Shown here one piece after another: positions 17,743-24,816 of a DNA stretch of 27,010 bases. Each line of letters starts with the position of its first letter. Position 1 is the stretch's first letter. The stretch spans positions 2,239-29,248 of the forward strand of contig DIVC01000066.1 of the NCBI GenBank assembly GCA_002423905.1, in the 5' to 3' direction. The translations under genes and the position numbers were made by a program. The notes under the pieces are model-generated. The model had not been told where the DNA came from. It made no database searches and saw nothing but the letters and a program-made list of their open reading frames with translations. The stretch is from Idiomarina sp. UBA6142. Its GTDB lineage: Bacteria > Pseudomonadota > Gammaproteobacteria > Enterobacterales > Alteromonadaceae.

Positions 17743-18570
17743 ATGCCCAGTGTTGTTGTCGCTCATCGGTTGCTGTTACTAGGAATGATGCTGTTGTCAT
17801 TGGTGTTAGTGCAGGGCTGCAGCAGCCACAGTGCTCAGCCCAGCGAACCCAATGCTGGCCGCTATAGTCAAAAATACGACAGTATTCCGAGTCGTTTACC
17901 CAGCCCTGAAGAATTGCAAGAACCCCAGCCCAAAACCGAAGTGCCAAGCCGACAAGGGAACCGAGATTATCAACTGTTTGGGCAAACCTGGCGCATCATC
18001 CCTGATGCTCGTGGCTATCGCGCCACCGGCACAGCGTCCTGGTATGGCGAAAAGTTTCATGGCCACCTCACCTCCAATGGTGAAACCTACGACATGTATA
18101 GCATGAGCGCCGCGCACAAAACCTTGCCATTGCCGACCTATGTGCGGGTCACCAATGTAGCCAACCAACGTAGTGTGGTGGTTCGGGTGAATGACCGCGG
18201 TCCATTTCATGGTGACCGCTTGATTGATTTGTCTTATGTCGCTGCATACAAGCTTGGCATGTTAGCCACCGGAACTGCACAGGTTGAGATTGAAGCACTT
18301 CATCCTGATGCCGATCAATTGATCACCACGCCACTGGCTGCTGCGGAACCTCGTTACTACCTGCAGGTTCATGCCAGCCGTGACCTGCAGCGGTTACAAC
18401 AAGAGGCGCGTCGGCTGGCAGAAATTTACCATGTGCCTGCAACTACCCAGCCAAATGATGGTCTACACAGGCTGTTACTCGGCCCATTCGGTGAGGCCCA
18501 AGCCGCGGAACTAATTGAGCGTTTAAAAGCCGATGGCTTGCGCGGGGTGTTTCGACTACAAGTGCCTTAA
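17743..18570 (+). CDS. rlpA: Septal ring lipoprotein RlpA (DPBB and SPOR domains)
   Basis: The product is 275 residues. A signal peptide with lipobox VQGC (acylated C26) is followed by a low-complexity linker, a double-psi beta-barrel domain (about 96-186: GTASWYGEKFHG, E114, H125 and the VNDRGPF segment with D151) and a C-terminal SPOR domain (about 203-275), which binds glycans stripped of stem peptides. In Pseudomonas aeruginosa RlpA is a lytic transglycosylase for naked glycans. The E and D residues needed there appear present here, so activity is plausible. The gene starts 4 bases after mltB and is the last of the cell-wall operon before the terminator. Confidence 0.94.
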   Translation: MPSVVVAHRLLLLGMMLLSLVLVQGCSSHSAQPSEPNAGRYSQKYDSIPSRLPSPEELQEPQPKTEVPSRQGNRDYQLFGQTWRIIPDARGYRATGTASWYGEKFHGHLTSNGETYDMYSMSAAHKTLPLPTYVRVTNVANQRSVVVRVNDRGPFHGDRLIDLSYVAAYKLGMLATGTAQVEIEALHPDADQLITTPLAAAEPRYYLQVHASRDLQRLQQEARRLAEIYHVPATTQPNDGLHRLLLGPFGEAQAAELIERLKADGLRGVFRLQVP

Positions 18571-18573
18571 CCC

Positions 18574-18602
18574 CTGCTATCACGGCGCAGATATGCTAGA
18601 AT
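18574..18602 (+). promoter_or_regulatory. Probable extended -10 promoter for dacA
   Basis: TGCTAGAAT (18595-18602) is an extended -10 element; TAGAAT lies at 18597-18602. A weak -35 (CTGCTA, 18574-18579) is 17 bases upstream. The start of transcription would be near 18609. The -10 box falls in the loop and right arm of the terminator hairpin. Confidence 0.45.
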
Positions 18603-18616
18603 CTGTGCACTTTTTT
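18585..18616 (+). terminator. Intrinsic terminator after rlpA
   Basis: An inverted repeat GCGCAGAT/ATCTGTGC (18585-18592 and 18601-18608, one G-T pair) with an 8-base loop is followed, after two bases, by six T residues. It would end the rsfS-to-rlpA transcript. The stem is moderate and the loop longer than usual, so efficiency is uncertain. Confidence 0.55.
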
Positions 18617-18648
18617 GTACTAACCTATAACTGACGAGATTCGACATC

Positions 18649-19815
18649 ATGCCACGTGTTTTCCAGCAATTGCTTGCGACTTTAGCGTTCACGCTGCTGC
18701 TACTGGCCAGTGCGGCTCAGGCTGCCATTGTTCCACCAGCACCTACAGTCAATGCCAGAGGCCATATTTTAATTGACTTCACCACGGGTCAAGTTTTGAG
18801 CGAAGCAAATGCTGATGAGCGCCTGTCGCCCGCCAGTTTAACCAAAATGATGACCAGCTACATCATTGGTAAAGAAATGCAATCCGGTCGGATTTCCAAC
18901 TCCGACATGGTAACGATTAGCAAAAATGCTTGGGCTAAGAACTTTCCCGATTCGTCCAAGATGTTTATTGAAGTGGGTAAGCAAGTGAGTGTTGCCGACC
19001 TCAATCGCGGTATCGTCATTTCATCAGGCAATGATGCCTGTGTCGCTATGGCCGAACATATTGCCGGTAGCGAAGATGGTTTTGCTGACTTGATGAATAC
19101 GTATGCCCGTCAACTCGGCATGACCGGCACTAATTTTGTCAACAGCCACGGTCTGCCCGACGCCAATCAGTACACCACGGCCCGTGATATGGCCCTGTTA
19201 GCACAAGCACTGATCCGTGATGTACCGGAAGAATACGCACTCTATGCCGAGCAATCATTTACCTTTAACGGCATTAAGCAATTCAACCGTAATAGCCTGT
19301 TGTGGGACCGTAGCATGACGGTCGATGGCATCAAGACCGGTTATTACAGTGACGCCGGTTATAGCCTCGTCAGCTCGGGCACTGAAGGCACTACCCGTAT
19401 GGTGTCGGTGGTTATGGGCGCAAGTAGTGAGCAATCTCGAGCCGCCGAGAGCAAAAAATTATTAAATTATGGTTTCCGCTTTTTTGAAACCATCAAGGCC
19501 TACAGCGCTGGTGATAGCTTTGTTGAACATCGCGTCTGGAGCGGTGAGCAAGATACCGTGGCCTTAGGTGTTGCCACCGATGTGGTATTGACCGTACCAA
19601 AAGGTCAACGTAATGCTATCAAAGCTAATTTTGAACTGAATCAAAAACTCCAAGCTCCGCTGACTAAAGGTTCTGTGGTCGGTACTGTGTATCTGCAAAT
19701 CGATGGTAAAGATGTTGCCAACTTCCCGTTGGTGACCCTGCAGGCGGTCGCTGAAGGCGGTTGGTGGAAACAATTTACTGACTGGGTCGCCCAACAATTT
19801 AGTGATGACTTGTAA
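18649..19815 (+). CDS. dacA: D-alanyl-D-alanine carboxypeptidase (PBP5/6 type)
   Basis: DacA removes the terminal D-Ala from peptidoglycan pentapeptides in the periplasm. The product is 388 residues. A cleavable signal peptide ends near SAAQA (about residue 25). Active-site motifs are SLTK (63-66), SGN (126-128) and KTG (229-231). The C-terminal end (WWKQFTDWVAQQF) is the amphipathic helix that anchors PBP5 to the outer face of the inner membrane. It appears to have its own promoter after the rlpA terminator. The dat gene follows, and dat could recycle the D-Ala released. Confidence 0.97.
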   Translation: MPRVFQQLLATLAFTLLLLASAAQAAIVPPAPTVNARGHILIDFTTGQVLSEANADERLSPASLTKMMTSYIIGKEMQSGRISNSDMVTISKNAWAKNFPDSSKMFIEVGKQVSVADLNRGIVISSGNDACVAMAEHIAGSEDGFADLMNTYARQLGMTGTNFVNSHGLPDANQYTTARDMALLAQALIRDVPEEYALYAEQSFTFNGIKQFNRNSLLWDRSMTVDGIKTGYYSDAGYSLVSSGTEGTTRMVSVVMGASSEQSRAAESKKLLNYGFRFFETIKAYSAGDSFVEHRVWSGEQDTVALGVATDVVLTVPKGQRNAIKANFELNQKLQAPLTKGSVVGTVYLQIDGKDVANFPLVTLQAVAEGGWWKQFTDWVAQQFSDDL

Positions 19816-19822
19816 GCGTTAT

Positions 19823-20674
19823 ATGCACAATACGGTATTTTTGAATGGCGAATGGCTCGCCGCTGAAGCAGCTAAAGTCTCGGTCTATGATCGGGGCTTT
19901 TTGTTTGCTGATGGCATTTACGAAGTCGTCCCCGTCTATCAACGCCGGCCGTTTCTTATCAACGCTCATTTAGCCCGAATGCAACGCTCGTTAGCCGCAC
20001 TGAATATTTCTGCACCCGCTGCAGACTATTGGCAAACCGTGATCAACGAGCTACTCGCGCGCAATGACCTCGCCGATGCCCTGGTCTACATCCAAATCAC
20101 CCGTGGCGCTGAAAAAAATCGCTCACATCTACCCAGTGGCTCCATGCAAGCAACCCTGTTTGCCTCGTTGTCGCCACTGAAAGTTCATTGGCATCAACCC
20201 CAACCCACCGCGGTGACCTTACTTGATGATATTCGTTGGTTACGTTGTGAGATTAAAAGTATCAGCTTATTAGGCAATATCATGTTGAAGCAGCAAGCCC
20301 ATCAGGCTGGCTTTTCGGAACCACTGCTACAACGCGACGGCTATATCACCGAAGGTGCCTCGTGCAACTTCTTTGGCGTGCGCGATGGGGTCATATATAC
20401 CGCCCCAAAGAGCCATTTAATTCTGTCAGGTATCACCCGCGAACACGTTATTCATTTAGCTCGTGAACTCAACCTCGAGCTACGCGAAGAAGCCTTTGCA
20501 GTTGCTGATCTAGCGCAACTCGATGAGCTTTTCCTGACCAGTTCGAGCCGCGAAGTGCAGCCGATTGACCGAATTGATGCTATGATCGTGGGCAATGGAC
20601 AGTGCGGACCGATCACCGCTCAGTTAGTCGCGGCATATCATGCCAGTAAACGTAAGTTGTGTGAGATTTCATAA
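19823..20674 (+). CDS. dat: D-amino acid aminotransferase (class IV, PLP)
   Basis: A fold-type IV PLP aminotransferase related to D-alanine transaminase and branched-chain aminotransferases. The product is 284 residues from the ATG at 19823, which fits family N-termini (VFLNGEW). An in-frame GTG at 19802 and ATG at 19805 would give slightly longer products overlapping dacA. The PLP lysine is K145 in [10 protein letters not shown], the same number as in the Bacillus D-amino acid transaminase. [15 protein letters not shown] (21-35) and [11 protein letters not shown] are typical. The position between dacA and ybeD-lipB favours the D-amino-acid role. An aminodeoxychorismate lyase is less likely given the match to Dat. 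Confidence 0.88.
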   Translation: MHNTVFLNGEWLAAEAAKVSVYDRGFLFADGIYEVVPVYQRRPFLINAHLARMQRSLAALNISAPAADYWQTVINELLARNDLADALVYIQITRGAEKNRSHLPSGSMQATLFASLSPLKVHWHQPQPTAVTLLDDIRWLRCEIKSISLLGNIMLKQQAHQAGFSEPLLQRDGYITEGASCNFFGVRDGVIYTAPKSHLILSGITREHVIHLARELNLELREEAFAVADLAQLDELFLTSSSREVQPIDRIDAMIVGNGQCGPITAQLVAAYHASKRKLCEIS

Positions 20675-20940
20675 TGCAAACAACGCGCTTTGACGAATTA
20701 GTCGAGTTTCCCTGTGTCTTTACCTTTAAAGTCATGGGCGTTGCCGTGCCCGACCTTCCCGACAAAATCGTGGAAGTAGTGCAACTTCATGCGCCGGGCG
20801 ACTATAGCCCCAAGGTGAAACCCAGCAGTAAAGGCAGCTATCACTCGGTATCCATTCAAATTCAAGTGCATAGCCAAACCCATATTGAAACCTTGTATCA
20901 AGCCCTCGCCGCTATCGACGAAGTCCGTTATGTCCTTTGA
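20674..20940 (+). CDS. ybeD: YbeD (DUF493) family protein
   Basis: An 88-residue small cytoplasmic protein of the YbeD/DUF493 family, which has an ACT-like fold; the exact function is not established. [11 protein letters not shown] near the start, [13 protein letters not shown] and the C-terminal IDEVRYVL are characteristic. It sits in the conserved position before lipB, with its ATG overlapping the dat stop by one base and its own end overlapping lipB by 11 bases, so its synthesis is probably coupled to the lipoate genes. Confidence 0.94.
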   Translation: MQTTRFDELVEFPCVFTFKVMGVAVPDLPDKIVEVVQLHAPGDYSPKVKPSSKGSYHSVSIQIQVHSQTHIETLYQALAAIDEVRYVL

Positions 20941-21586
20941 TTTGTGTATTCGCCAGCTTGGCCGCCAGCCTTACCAACCCGTCTGGCATGCCATGCAACA
21001 ATTTACTGATGACCGTGATGACAGCACCGTTGATGAGCTCTGGGTGCTGGAACATGAGCCAGTATTTACCCAAGGGCAAGCGGGTAAGGCCGAACATATT
21101 TTGCTGCCCGGTGATATTCCGGTGGTCCAGGTAGATCGCGGTGGTCAAGTCACCTATCATGGTCCAGGTCAGTTAGTGGTGTATTTTTTACTCGATATTC
21201 GTCGCCGTAAACTCGGCGTCCGCCAGTTGGTAACGGCGATTGAAGACAGTATTGTCGCTAGCATGGCTGGCTATGGTGTGAGCGCCGCCGCGCGTGCCGA
21301 TGCCCCTGGTGTTTATGTCGATGGCGCTAAACTTTGTTCGCTCGGTTTACGTATCCGAAAGGGCTGTTCTTTTCATGGTTTAGCGCTCAATGTGAATATG
21401 GACCTTAGCCCATTTGCCCGCATCAACCCGTGTGGTTATGCTGGTATGCAAATGGTGCAAAGTGCTGATTTAGGCGGCCCACAAAGTATTACCGAAGCTG
21501 CTAGCTGTGTGACCGAACATTTTGCGAAACAACTTGGATATCAAACCATTCAATCAGTTACAGGATTTGCCCACGATTATGTCTAA
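20930..21586 (+). CDS. lipB: Octanoyl-[ACP]:protein N-octanoyltransferase LipB
   Basis: LipB moves octanoate from acyl carrier protein to the lipoyl domains of enzymes such as pyruvate dehydrogenase. The product is 218 residues from the ATG at 20930 (E. coli 213). An upstream ATG at 20885 inside ybeD would add 15 residues and is less likely. Active-site residues are K134 (DGAKLCSLG) and C168 (NPCGYAGM); the [12 protein letters not shown] motif (70-81) is intact. It overlaps ybeD by 11 and lipA by 8 bases. Confidence 0.97.
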   Translation: MSFDLCIRQLGRQPYQPVWHAMQQFTDDRDDSTVDELWVLEHEPVFTQGQAGKAEHILLPGDIPVVQVDRGGQVTYHGPGQLVVYFLLDIRRRKLGVRQLVTAIEDSIVASMAGYGVSAAARADAPGVYVDGAKLCSLGLRIRKGCSFHGLALNVNMDLSPFARINPCGYAGMQMVQSADLGGPQSITEAASCVTEHFAKQLGYQTIQSVTGFAHDYV

Positions 21587-22544
21587 GCCAGTGAGAGTTG
21601 AACCCGGAGTAAAACTGCGTGACGCCGATAAAATGGCGCTGATCCCAGTTAAAATTGTTCCTATTGAGCGTGAACAAATGCTCCGTAAGCCGTCATGGCT
21701 AAAGGTCAAATTACCGGCCTCTACCCAGCGTATTGACGAAATCAAGCAGGCTATGCGCAAGCACGGTTTGCATTCAGTCTGTGAAGAAGCCTCATGCCCA
21801 AATCTGCCAGAATGCTTTAATCACGGCACTGCCACCTTTATGATTTTGGGTGCTATTTGTACCCGCCGTTGTCCATTTTGCGATGTAGCTCACGGCCGTC
21901 CGCTGCCAGTGGACCCTGAAGAAGCGGTGAAATTAGCTGCTACTATTCGCGACATGAAAGTGAAGTACGTAGTGGTGACCTCGGTAGACCGCGATGACTT
22001 GCGTGATGGCGGAGCCCAACATTTTGCCGATTGTATCCGTGAAATTCGTGCCCACAGTCCCGGAATTCAGGTGGAAGTATTGGTTCCTGATTTCCGTGGC
22101 CGCATGGAGGTCGCACTCGATATCTTGCGGGCCGAAGCACCCGATGTCTTTAACCACAACCTTGAAACGGTTCCACGTATGTATAAAGCGGCGCGCCCAG
22201 GAGCCAGTTATCAGTGGTCGCTTGACCTGCTCAAGCGCTATAAAGAGGCACGCCCCGACGTGCGCACCAAGTCAGGCTTAATGGTCGGTCTAGGCGAAAC
22301 CAATGAAGAAATTATCGAGGTTATGCGTGACTTAAGAGCGCACAATGTCGATATGCTCACCATTGGTCAATATCTGGCACCAAGCCGCCATCATATTGCA
22401 GTGACCCGCTATGTAACTCCGGCGGAATTTGATATGTTTCGTGAACAAGGTGAAAAGATGGGCTTTACCCACATTGCTAGTGGCCCACTAGTTCGGTCAT
22501 CCTATCATGCCGACCTACAAGCTGCTGGTGTTGCAGTCAAATAA
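21579..22544 (+). CDS. lipA: Lipoyl synthase LipA
   Basis: LipA is a radical-SAM enzyme that inserts two sulfur atoms into protein-bound octanoate. The product is 321 residues from the ATG at 21579 (same length as E. coli). The auxiliary cluster motif is C68-x4-C73-x5-C79 and the radical-SAM motif is C94-x3-C98-x2-C101. The conserved RSSYHA serine motif, which ligates the auxiliary cluster, is near the C-terminus. It acts directly after LipB, whose gene overlaps its start by 8 bases. Confidence 0.98.
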   Translation: MSKPVRVEPGVKLRDADKMALIPVKIVPIEREQMLRKPSWLKVKLPASTQRIDEIKQAMRKHGLHSVCEEASCPNLPECFNHGTATFMILGAICTRRCPFCDVAHGRPLPVDPEEAVKLAATIRDMKVKYVVVTSVDRDDLRDGGAQHFADCIREIRAHSPGIQVEVLVPDFRGRMEVALDILRAEAPDVFNHNLETVPRMYKAARPGASYQWSLDLLKRYKEARPDVRTKSGLMVGLGETNEEIIEVMRDLRAHNVDMLTIGQYLAPSRHHIAVTRYVTPAEFDMFREQGEKMGFTHIASGPLVRSSYHADLQAAGVAVK

Positions 22545-22559
22545 CCTCGAGGTAGTGCT

Positions 22560-22961
22560 ATGAGTACGCTGATTTGGTGTTTGTTAATTGCTGGTCTGCT
22601 GCCAATTGCGGCAAAAGCCCCAGTGGTGTATTTCCAGAATCGTGATAAAGGCTACGATAATCGTCATCCACGTCAACAGCAGGCCCGTCTAACTGGTCCT
22701 GGTGCCCGTGCAGTTGCTGGTCACTACAATGCCTATGAAGCATTCCCGCTATTTGCTGCGGCCGTGTTATTGGTTATTGCCACCGACATGGTCACCGATA
22801 AAAATATCTGGTTAGCCGTAGCTTTTGTCGGTTTTCGTATCCTCTATCACCTGCTGTATATTGCCAATTGGGATAAATTGCGCAGCTTGGTATGGTTTTT
22901 TGCCATTCTCTGTCCAGTGCTAATGATCTCACAAACCGCTATTGCGGTAGCTGGGTCATAG
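22560..22961 (+). CDS. MAPEG-family membrane protein
   Basis: The product is 133 residues with four hydrophobic helices (about 3-20, 58-77, 83-100 and 108-130). The segments ARAVAGHYNAYEAFPLF and GFRILYHLLYIANW match the MAPEG family (membrane-associated proteins in eicosanoid and glutathione metabolism). Bacterial members have mostly unknown roles; some conjugate glutathione. GAGG sits about 8 bases before the ATG, and lipA is 15 bases upstream, so it is likely the last gene of the lipA transcript. Its last 23 bases overlap the convergent metallopeptidase gene. Confidence 0.88.
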   Translation: MSTLIWCLLIAGLLPIAAKAPVVYFQNRDKGYDNRHPRQQQARLTGPGARAVAGHYNAYEAFPLFAAAVLLVIATDMVTDKNIWLAVAFVGFRILYHLLYIANWDKLRSLVWFFAILCPVLMISQTAIAVAGS

Positions 22962-23844
22962 CCCGTTGTTGTAGCTGACGTTCTATCAGTTCGAGATAGA
23001 GATCGGGCCACGCATAGATATCGACATAATGCATGGCGGTGAAATAATCCACCGGCCGCCATGCAAATTTACCCACCGCCTTGCAACTCTCAATCGCATG
23101 CAAGCCTATACTATTGCTGGCACTACCCAGTTGCCACACATCATTACCCAGTGACTGGCCAAGTTGCTGCCAGTCGACTACCGCAAAATTCCAAGGTAAT
23201 TGCTGCCACAAGGCTTTTAATTCGACACCAGTCAGTTGTGGCGAGTCCGTGACCACTACATTAAGTGAGGGATGGTCATAGCGCCCCGCACAAAAATCCG
23301 CCGCAATGTCGCCACTTAACTGATACTCATCGGCAAGACCCAACCAATGCGCCAATTCATGGGCCAACAGATTCATGTGGGCACTGAGCGGCAAATTCAT
23401 GTGCCGATCGCCGGCAGTATTGGCGATGCCATGCTCAGCATAAACAATATGGGCTTGGTTCAACTCAACCGGCAGCAACTGTAGCTTACAATGAAGACGC
23501 TGCCGTTCACCGTGTAGCTCGCATTGCACCTGTTGCGGCTGATAAAATCGTCCTTGAAAACAGTCGGCAAAACGTGCCATGGGGTGGGCTGGCCAATCGG
23601 CGAAGCGCTCTAGTAAGGGGGTAATGCGGCGACTCTGTACCGGTAACCAAACCTGTACCGCATGCTGCTGTTGACATTGCAATTGCTGCCAGCCCTGCTG
23701 AGCCTTGGCGTCGAGTTGCGCCAAGGGCTGAGTGAGCGGCCACTGCGACGGTATCTGCCACCAGCTTGCTGTTGGCATGGGTGCAGCCAGCATCGAGCTA
23801 CTGAGGGCTACGGCTAAGCTGAAGAATTTGCTCACTACGTTCAA
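22939..23844 (-). CDS. Predicted exported zinc metallopeptidase (HExxHxxGxxDEY)
   Basis: The product is 301 residues from a TTG at 23844, chosen because AGGG lies 7 bases upstream and because this start yields a signal peptide (about residues 1-25, SKFFSLAVALSSSMLAAP core). The zinc signature HELAHWLGLADEY is at 162-174, giving H162, E163, H166 and a possible third ligand D172. TAMHY (269-273) resembles the Met-turn of metzincin peptidases. Six cysteines (57, 95, 108, 119, 185, 254) in an exported protein suggest disulfide bonds. I do not recognise a named family; peptidase function is inference from the motif. The gene overlaps the end of nlpI by 47 bases, and its 3' end runs 23 bases into the MAPEG gene on the other strand. 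Confidence 0.8.
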   Translation of the reverse strand: MNVVSKFFSLAVALSSSMLAAPMPTASWWQIPSQWPLTQPLAQLDAKAQQGWQQLQCQQQHAVQVWLPVQSRRITPLLERFADWPAHPMARFADCFQGRFYQPQQVQCELHGERQRLHCKLQLLPVELNQAHIVYAEHGIANTAGDRHMNLPLSAHMNLLAHELAHWLGLADEYQLSGDIAADFCAGRYDHPSLNVVVTDSPQLTGVELKALWQQLPWNFAVVDWQQLGQSLGNDVWQLGSASNSIGLHAIESCKAVGKFAWRPVDYFTAMHYVDIYAWPDLYLELIERQLQQRAMTQLPQ

Positions 23845-24703
23845 TTTCTAACCCTGCGTAACGATGTTCTAAAAAAGTGAATACATTGGTACTGAGAGCC
23901 AATTGAAAATAGACCAAAGCACGCTGATTGTTGCCTTCAATCTGCTTTAATTTGCCCAAATAAAAATACGCCTCGCACAGCCGCTCAGCCATAGTTTCAT
24001 CTGCATCCAAATTGCGGCCTAAATGCTGCTGCAGAAACTCGCGTTCGCTCACCACACCCAGCATGAGGTCATTTAATACCCAGCCCCAATTGCTATCCGC
24101 ATGTGCTAAACGTCGCTGTGCTAAGGCAATACGAGCGTGTTGGTCATGCTGTTGCTGTTCGGCAAAAAACAACCACAAACTGCGATATGGATCGGCCGGT
24201 TCTGCCTCAAAATGACGTTGTAAATCGTCCACAGCCAAGCTTAAACGACTATCGTAATAAGCGGTGATGCCTCGATTTAAGTAGGCATAGGGATGCTTAG
24301 GATCAAGTTCAATAGCGGCCTCAAAAGCCTCAAATGCGTAATCGAACTGTTGATTTTGGGTGTCGTGAATGCCTAAGTAATTATAAGCATCGGCGATACT
24401 CGGGTTAAATTCTAAAGCCATATTAAAATCAAAGCGCGCCAACATGCTCAGCCCTAACGCATCATAGAGCGTACCGCGACGAAACCAGAAACGAGCCAGT
24501 TGCTGATTATCAATGTCTTCACTGTGGTGGCTGGTCAACACTTCACTAAGCTTGGCGATTTCTAATTGATAGCGCACATTCATTGGCTGTGGTGCAACCA
24601 CCACCAGATCCGCCAAACTGTCGTCCGCCGCCATGCCTTGATGAGTGCTGGTACAGGCTGGTAACAGGAGCATCATAACAATGCTTAACACCCATCTGTT
24701 CAT
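23798..24703 (-). CDS. nlpI: NlpI-like TPR lipoprotein
   Basis: The product is 301 residues from the ATG at 24703 (E. coli 294). GAGG lies 8 bases upstream; a longer start at 24733 would precede the signal peptide and is rejected. The lipobox is LPAC with acylated C17, followed by threonine, consistent with outer-membrane sorting. Tetratricopeptide-like repeats span about 70-170, with one more near 245-280. In E. coli NlpI sits directly after pnp, as here, and acts as an adaptor that brings the murein endopeptidase MepS to the protease Prc and scaffolds other peptidoglycan hydrolases. The downstream metallopeptidase gene overlaps its 3' end. Confidence 0.92.
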   Translation of the reverse strand: MNRWVLSIVMMLLLPACTSTHQGMAADDSLADLVVVAPQPMNVRYQLEIAKLSEVLTSHHSEDIDNQQLARFWFRRGTLYDALGLSMLARFDFNMALEFNPSIADAYNYLGIHDTQNQQFDYAFEAFEAAIELDPKHPYAYLNRGITAYYDSRLSLAVDDLQRHFEAEPADPYRSLWLFFAEQQQHDQHARIALAQRRLAHADSNWGWVLNDLMLGVVSEREFLQQHLGRNLDADETMAERLCEAYFYLGKLKQIEGNNQRALVYFQLALSTNVFTFLEHRYAGLEIERSEQILQLSRSPQ

Positions 24704-24739
24704 CGCCGTGCCCTCGTTGTTCGCTCGAATCATTGCGCT

Positions 24740-24745
24740 ATCATA
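24740..24745 (-). promoter_or_regulatory. Possible -10 element for nlpI
   Basis: TATGAT (reading from 24745 to 24740) lies between the pnp terminator and the nlpI start, where a promoter would be expected. No convincing -35 box is seen at 16-18 bases. The call rests mainly on position. Confidence 0.25.
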
Positions 24746-24759
24746 CCTCAGTCAGCGAC

Positions 24760-24786
24760 AAAAAAGAAAAGGAGCCTACGGCTCCT
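24760..24786 (-). terminator. Intrinsic terminator after pnp
   Basis: On the minus strand a 7-base-pair stem (AGGAGCC/GGCTCCT, loop GTA) is followed by TTT-C-TTTTTT. This is a classical Rho-independent terminator 31 bases after the pnp stop. The other strand lacks a T-run after the stem, so it works in one direction. Some read-through to nlpI is possible. Confidence 0.85.
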
Positions 24787-24816
24787 CTTCCAAATTCACG
24801 ACCATACCGCAATGAT

